Source of the DNA: Bacillus sp. FJAT-29937
Lineage (GTDB): Bacteria; Bacillota; Bacilli; Bacillales; Cytobacillaceae
Assembly (NCBI RefSeq): GCF_001509555.1
Contig: NZ_LMAS01000005.1
Span: 133,507 to 197,506, forward strand
DNA length: 64,000 nucleotides
Reading direction: 5' to 3'
This document shows, piece by piece, positions 59,857-64,000 of this stretch. Position numbers and translations under genes: made by a program. Position 1 is the stretch's first letter; each line of letters opens with the position of its first letter. The notes beneath the pieces are model-generated. The model worked only from the letters and a program-made list of their open reading frames with translations. It was not told the origin of the DNA and ran no database searches.

Positions 59857-61041
59857 TTGGTACAACCCCTGCATGATATACGTGTGCTGGATTTGTCTAG
59901 AGTTTATGCTGCCCCAGCTGGAGCCATGACACTCGGAGATATGGGTGCAGACGTCATACGCGTAGAGCCACCAGGTGGTTCGGATAGTATGAGGGAGTGG
60001 GGCCCTTTTATAAATGGAGAGAGTACTTACTATTTAAGTGCTAATCGTAATAAAAGGTCAATCACCCTCAATTTAAAAACGGAGGAAGGGAAGAAACTTT
60101 TCCTGGATTTAGTAGAAAAATCAGACGTTGTCATTGAAAACTTTAAGTCTGGAACTTTGAATAAACTCGGGCTGAATTATGAAGTTTTAAAGGAACGGAA
60201 TCCAGGTATCATTGTTTGCTCGGTAACCGGATTTGGGCAAGATGGGCCCTTGGGTTTACTGCCTGGCTTTGATCCAGTCATACAAGCAATGAGCGGATTG
60301 ATGGATGTAACAGGTGACCCGAATGGTGAAGCCACAAAAGTAGGGATTCCGATTGCCGATATCATAACTTCGGTTTATGTTGCATTAGGTATAGTCGCAG
60401 CAATACGGCAAAGAGATCTAACTGGAGAAGGCCAATATATCGATATGTCTTTGCTGGATGTTCAAGTTTCAAGTATGGCCAATGTGGCTAGTGCTTATTT
60501 AAATACAGGAATGATTTCTGTGCGGAAAGGCAATCAGCATAATAATGTTGCGCCATATCAAGTATTTCAAACCGCAGACTTCCCAATTATGATTTGTGCA
60601 GGGAACGACCACTTATTCCGAAAGCTATCTCATGCATTGGATCATCCAGAGTGGGGTAGTGATGAACGCTTTTTAACAAATAATGATCGAAAACAAAACG
60701 AAGATGAATTAGTTCAGCTGATTGAGGAAGTACTAGCGACCAGGACGTCAAGTGAATGGGTCGAAATTCTTGCAGAAGCTATGGTTCCTGTAGGACGTGT
60801 TAATAATATTCAACAGGCATTGGAGCAAGATCAAGTAATGGCAAGAGGAGGAATCGAAACAGTTCCTCATGCTACGGGTGAGGTAAAGCTGCTGGCTAGT
60901 CCTCTCCGGCACAGTGGGTTAAATATCCAGACGAAATTTGGCCCGCCCGTGTTAGGCCAGCACAATAAGGAAGTATTTGAAGAACTTCTTGGAATAGAGG
61001 CAGAAGAACTTTCAGTTTTGTCTAAAAACAATGTAATATGA
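59857..61041 (+). CDS. Class III CoA-transferase (CaiB/BaiF family)
   Basis: A 394-residue CoA-transferase. LHDIRVLDLSRVYAAPAGAMTLGDMGADVIRVEPPGG is the family N-terminus, shown here in short. The catalytic Asp lies in KVGIPIADIITSVYVALGI near residue 168, and the typical SVTGFGQDGP precedes it. TTG 59857 follows GGAGGTG by seven bases. It moves CoA between acids to activate the pathway substrate without ATP. Together with the dehydrogenases and crotonase it defines a CoA-dependent acid degradation pathway. The substrate is unknown. Confidence 0.9.
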   Translation: MVQPLHDIRVLDLSRVYAAPAGAMTLGDMGADVIRVEPPGGSDSMREWGPFINGESTYYLSANRNKRSITLNLKTEEGKKLFLDLVEKSDVVIENFKSGTLNKLGLNYEVLKERNPGIIVCSVTGFGQDGPLGLLPGFDPVIQAMSGLMDVTGDPNGEATKVGIPIADIITSVYVALGIVAAIRQRDLTGEGQYIDMSLLDVQVSSMANVASAYLNTGMISVRKGNQHNNVAPYQVFQTADFPIMICAGNDHLFRKLSHALDHPEWGSDERFLTNNDRKQNEDELVQLIEEVLATRTSSEWVEILAEAMVPVGRVNNIQQALEQDQVMARGGIETVPHATGEVKLLASPLRHSGLNIQTKFGPPVLGQHNKEVFEELLGIEAEELSVLSKNNVI

Positions 61042-61070
61042 AGAGAGTTGATCTGAAAGAGGTGCTCTCA

Positions 61071-61832
61071 ATGGAGAATGAAAGATTTAAAAGTAATTAT
61101 TCGATGTCATCGATCCACAGGGTGATCCAAGTGCTGCGAGCATTTTCTGTGGATTATCCTAAATTATCGTTAACAGAGATTTCGAAAAGAACCGGCATTT
61201 CGATTTCTAGCTTACAACGTATTGTTAGCACGTTAGTATACGAAGGTTTTTTAGTTAAAGACGAAAAAACAAAAATATATAGTCTTGGTTTAGAGCTTAT
61301 GTTTTTAGGTCAGCTTGTTGAAAAAAACGATGCATTGCTTTCAAAAGCGATTCCAATCATGGAAGAACTGAATCAAGAAACGAAAGAAAATATTTCAATA
61401 AACATTATTGAACGTGACGAGCGTCGTTGCATCTATAATTTACCGAGTCGCCATGAATTGGCTGCCTTAACATTTGTCGGTCATACGTCCCCGTTATATG
61501 CTGGTGCTTCTGCCAAAACTCTGCTTGCTTTTCAGAGCGAAGAGTTTATTAAGAGTTATATAGAAAAAATTAAATTAACAAAGATTACAGAAATTACTGT
61601 TGAATCAAAAGAAGAATTGATTCAACAACTTCATGAAATACGAAATCAAGGCTATGCGATAACAAAAGGGGAACGTGTCAAAGGTGCTACCTCCATTAGC
61701 GTTCCAATTATTGCTAAACAGCAAGTATTACTAGGTGCGTTGTCTATTACATTTCCTTACATTCGTTACGATGAGTATGATATCAAACATCTTATCTTGC
61801 GATTGCAAGAAGCAGCTCAAAGAATCTCTTGA
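61071..61832 (+). CDS. IclR family transcriptional regulator
   Basis: A 253-residue regulator. The winged helix has SSIHRVIQVLRAFSVDYPKLSLTEISKRTGIS, shown in part. SLQRIVSTLVYEGFLVKD and KIYSLGLELMFLGQ complete the DNA-binding end. The IclR effector domain includes SPLYAGASAKTLLAF and ITKGERVKGATSISVPII. ATG 61071 follows AGAGGTG; starting at 61038 would overlap the CoA-transferase gene. IclR proteins often sense pathway acids or their CoA esters, so it probably controls this module. Confidence 0.9.
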   Translation: MENERFKSNYSMSSIHRVIQVLRAFSVDYPKLSLTEISKRTGISISSLQRIVSTLVYEGFLVKDEKTKIYSLGLELMFLGQLVEKNDALLSKAIPIMEELNQETKENISINIIERDERRCIYNLPSRHELAALTFVGHTSPLYAGASAKTLLAFQSEEFIKSYIEKIKLTKITEITVESKEELIQQLHEIRNQGYAITKGERVKGATSISVPIIAKQQVLLGALSITFPYIRYDEYDIKHLILRLQEAAQRIS

Positions 61833-61874
61833 ATATAGAAATATGTGATGAATCTGGAAGAATGGAGGTGGTAA

Positions 61875-63092
61875 ATGGTGTATGATTTTGCCGTTGTAGG
61901 TGGAGGGATTGTCGGTTTATCAACGGGAATGGCACTTTATAAACGTTTTCCTCATGCGAAAGTAGCCATTTTGGAAAAAGAGTCCGTTGTCGCAGAACAT
62001 CAAACAGGGCACAATAGTGGTGTTATTCATTCAGGAATATATTACAAGCCTAATAGTTTCAAAGCACGCTTTGCCCGTCAAGGAAGTAAATCCATGACTG
62101 AATTCTGCCAAACCCACGGAATAGACCATGATATTTGTGGAAAAGTAATTGTTGCCACAAAACAGGAGGAGTTACCACTTCTTGAAAACTTATATAAACG
62201 TGGACTGCAAAATGAATTAGCTATTCAAAAAATTGGTGTAGATGAATTAAAGGAAATCGAGCCGCATGTTAACGGTCTAGCGGCAATACGTGTCCCGCAG
62301 GCTGGTATCGTTAATTACAGACAAGTAAGTGAAAAATTTGCTGAAATTATTCAGAAGCACGGTGGAGAGATCCACCTTAATACAAAAGTAGAGAAAATGC
62401 ACGAAGAATCAGACCAAGTGGTCATCGAGACAAATCGAGGTACATATAGAGCGAGTATAGTGATTAACTGTGCAGGACTTCATAGTGACCGTGTAGCTGC
62501 AGCAGCAGGATATAAAACGGATATGAAAATTTTGCCTTTCAGGGGCGAGTATTTTAAATTGAAACCTGAAAAACGCTATCTTGTTAAACATTTAATTTAT
62601 CCAGTCCCCAATCCAAAGTTTCCATTTTTAGGGGTGCATTTTACGCGAATGATCAGTGGCGAAATCGATGCAGGGCCGAATGCCGTGCTTAGCTTTAAAC
62701 GTGAAGGCTATAAAAAGACAGATTTTAATGCAAAAGATTTAATGGAATCACTCTGTTTCCCTGGTTTGTGGAAAATGGCGGGTAAATTTGCAAAAGAAGG
62801 ATTTGATGAATACGTCCGTTCATTTAGCAAAAAACAATTTACAAAAAGCCTGCAGGAATTAATTCCTGAAATCCAAGAAGATGACTTAATACCTGCACCT
62901 GCTGGTGTTCGTGCCCAAGCATTAAGAAGCGATGGAAGCATGGTCGATGATTTTCATATTATTGTGGGAAAACGAACCGTTCATGTATGTAATGCCCCAT
63001 CACCAGCTGCAACAGCTTCTATTGAAATTGGAAAAGAAGTAGTTAATAGAATACCAGAACAGCTAAACTTAAAAGAAGCTAAACTAGTTTAA
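61875..63092 (+). CDS. lhgO: L-2-hydroxyglutarate oxidase-like FAD protein (LhgO)
   Basis: A 405-residue DAO-family flavoprotein. AVVGGGIVGLSTGMALYKRFP is the FAD motif. EHQTGHNSGVIHSGIYYKPNS is the LhgO signature with its His residues, shown in part here (NSGVIHSGIYY). FRGEYFKLKPEKRYLVKHLIYPVPNP and GVRAQALRSDG are further family marks. GGAGGTGG precedes ATG 61875. Known LhgO oxidises L-2-hydroxyglutarate to 2-oxoglutarate. In this module it may oxidise the hydroxyacid left after the CoA steps. Confidence 0.87.
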   Translation: MVYDFAVVGGGIVGLSTGMALYKRFPHAKVAILEKESVVAEHQTGHNSGVIHSGIYYKPNSFKARFARQGSKSMTEFCQTHGIDHDICGKVIVATKQEELPLLENLYKRGLQNELAIQKIGVDELKEIEPHVNGLAAIRVPQAGIVNYRQVSEKFAEIIQKHGGEIHLNTKVEKMHEESDQVVIETNRGTYRASIVINCAGLHSDRVAAAAGYKTDMKILPFRGEYFKLKPEKRYLVKHLIYPVPNPKFPFLGVHFTRMISGEIDAGPNAVLSFKREGYKKTDFNAKDLMESLCFPGLWKMAGKFAKEGFDEYVRSFSKKQFTKSLQELIPEIQEDDLIPAPAGVRAQALRSDGSMVDDFHIIVGKRTVHVCNAPSPAATASIEIGKEVVNRIPEQLNLKEAKLV

Positions 63093-63126
63093 TATCTTAA
63101 GATCATACAAAAAGGGGTGTTTAGAT

Positions 63127-63912
63127 TTGGACCTGAATCTACATAATAAAGTTGCTCTAGTTATAGCCTCTAGTCAAGGTCTAGGGAAAGCGATAGCCAC
63201 GCAACTAGTAAAAGAAGGAGCAAATGTTATGCTAACTAGCCGAGATGCTGAAAAGTTAGCTAATGTAAAAAATGAATTAGAGGCATTAAATAAAGGGAAA
63301 GTTTCCTATTGCCCAGCTGATATTACAAAAGTAGAAGACATTAAAACGTTAGTTGGCAAAACGAATGAAGTGTTCGGTAAAATTGATATTTTAATTAATA
63401 ATGCTGGCGGACCTCCCGCTGGATCATTTGAATCATTCTCCGATAAAGACTGGCAAGATGCATTTGAACTGAATTTGTTGAGTTATATAAGAATCATCCG
63501 TGAAGTTCTTCCCGATCTAAAAGAAGCAGGAGGAAGAATTGTGAATATTGCTTCTTCTTCTGTTAAACAGCCTATTCCTGGACTTATTCTTTCGAATACA
63601 TTTCGAACAGGTATTGTGGGACTAGCTAAAACATTGGCAGAAGAACTGGCCCCGTATAACATATTTGTGAATACAGTTAGCCCTGGACGAATTGCAACAG
63701 ATCGTGTGGCACACCTTGATCAAGTAAATGCAGAGAGATTAGGCGTTACGAAAGAGCAAGTTAAAGAAAGAGCCCAAAATAATATTCCTTTAAAACGATA
63801 TGGAACTCCAGAGGAATTTGCTAACGTCGTAACATTCTTAGTTTCCGATGCAAGTACCTATGTAACTGGGAGTTCAATTTTAGTTGATGGTGGGATGATT
63901 AGATCGATATAA
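63127..63912 (+). CDS. SDR family protein with altered catalytic motif
   Basis: A 261-residue short-chain dehydrogenase/reductase. The cofactor loop is ASSQGLGKAIA, and NNAGGPPAG at residues 91-99 is the structural motif. The catalytic Ser is in NIASSSV (about residue 144). The YxxxK pair is replaced by S156 and R160 (SNTFR), a change seen in one FabG-like subgroup. Standard SDR chemistry is therefore doubtful. VSPGRIATDRV follows, as in that subgroup. TTG 63127 has AAGGGGTG six bases upstream. A terminator follows at 63959. Confidence 0.85.
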   Translation: MDLNLHNKVALVIASSQGLGKAIATQLVKEGANVMLTSRDAEKLANVKNELEALNKGKVSYCPADITKVEDIKTLVGKTNEVFGKIDILINNAGGPPAGSFESFSDKDWQDAFELNLLSYIRIIREVLPDLKEAGGRIVNIASSSVKQPIPGLILSNTFRTGIVGLAKTLAEELAPYNIFVNTVSPGRIATDRVAHLDQVNAERLGVTKEQVKERAQNNIPLKRYGTPEEFANVVTFLVSDASTYVTGSSILVDGGMIRSI

Positions 63913-63958
63913 TGTATTTTATTTATCGTTATGAAAGATACCTAAATACTAATCTACA

Positions 63959-63992
63959 AAAAGGATCTGGAACCGTGCCTGATCCTTTTATT
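63959..63992 (+). terminator. Terminator of the acyl-CoA module
   Basis: AAAAGGATC and GATCCTTTT form a perfect 9-bp stem around a 13-base loop, followed by ATTTAT. Confidence 0.85.
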
Positions 63993-64000
63993 TATGGATT

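Overview
The window comes from a low-GC, Gram-positive, Bacillus-like genome. Ribosome binding sites are strong (AGGAGG type) and TTG/GTG starts are frequent. Several gene sets are typical of Bacillales: a yoaT/yoaS/yozG-like trio, YnfA, type I signal peptidase and many lipoprotein solute-binding proteins. No rRNA, tRNA or CRISPR array was seen. Most of the window is a chain of catabolic modules, each with its own regulator and transporter, separated by decayed integrase fragments and by palindrome-rich intergenic arrays.

Region 1 (1-16 kb) begins with the 3' end of a GlcF-like Fe-S protein, an integrase remnant and a 5'-truncated flavoprotein. It then holds a probable organosulfonate module: a TSUP exporter, an SDF-type dicarboxylate symporter, a second TSUP protein, both subunits of a class I fumarase-like hydratase, a YeiH-type exporter and a succinate dehydrogenase/fumarate reductase-like complex (B-C-A). 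Divergently placed are SuyA/SuyB-like sulfo-lyase genes and a ComC-like 2-hydroxyacid dehydrogenase, followed by a FadR-type GntR regulator. Five near-identical 19-bp operators (consensus TGGTTGGGTCACCnAnCCA), each just downstream of a TTGAnT-N17-TTTAAT or TATAAT promoter, tie these genes into one regulon. My inference is a C4 sulfonate pathway, for example sulfosuccinate to sulfofumarate to sulfomalate to oxaloacetate plus sulfite.

Region 2 (16-29 kb) is a peptide or N-substituted amino acid module: a HutC-type GntR regulator, an M20 peptidase, a complete Dpp/Opp ABC importer, a DadA-like oxidase, a four-gene set resembling multi-subunit dye-linked proline/opine dehydrogenases, and RidA. Integrase remnants sit on both sides.

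Region 3 (29-44 kb) is mostly small single genes: a lipoprotein, an ankyrin protein, two GNAT enzymes, RDD, YnfA, yoaT-yoaS-yozG homologues, DUF1284, EamA, LysR, signal peptidase and an ssuABC-like operon. Its intergenic gaps contain several unrelated repeat arrays that share a spacing of about 52 bp, which is five DNA helical turns.

Region 4 (44-57 kb) encodes a histidine kinase with a solute-binding sensor domain, an NtrC-type sigma-54 activator, a sigma-54 promoter, a TAXI binding protein, a PotABCD-like ABC importer and GlcD/GlcF-like oxidase subunits. Region 5 (57-64 kb) is a CoA-thioester pathway: two acyl-CoA dehydrogenases, a crotonase, a class III CoA-transferase, an IclR regulator, an LhgO-like oxidase and an SDR protein.
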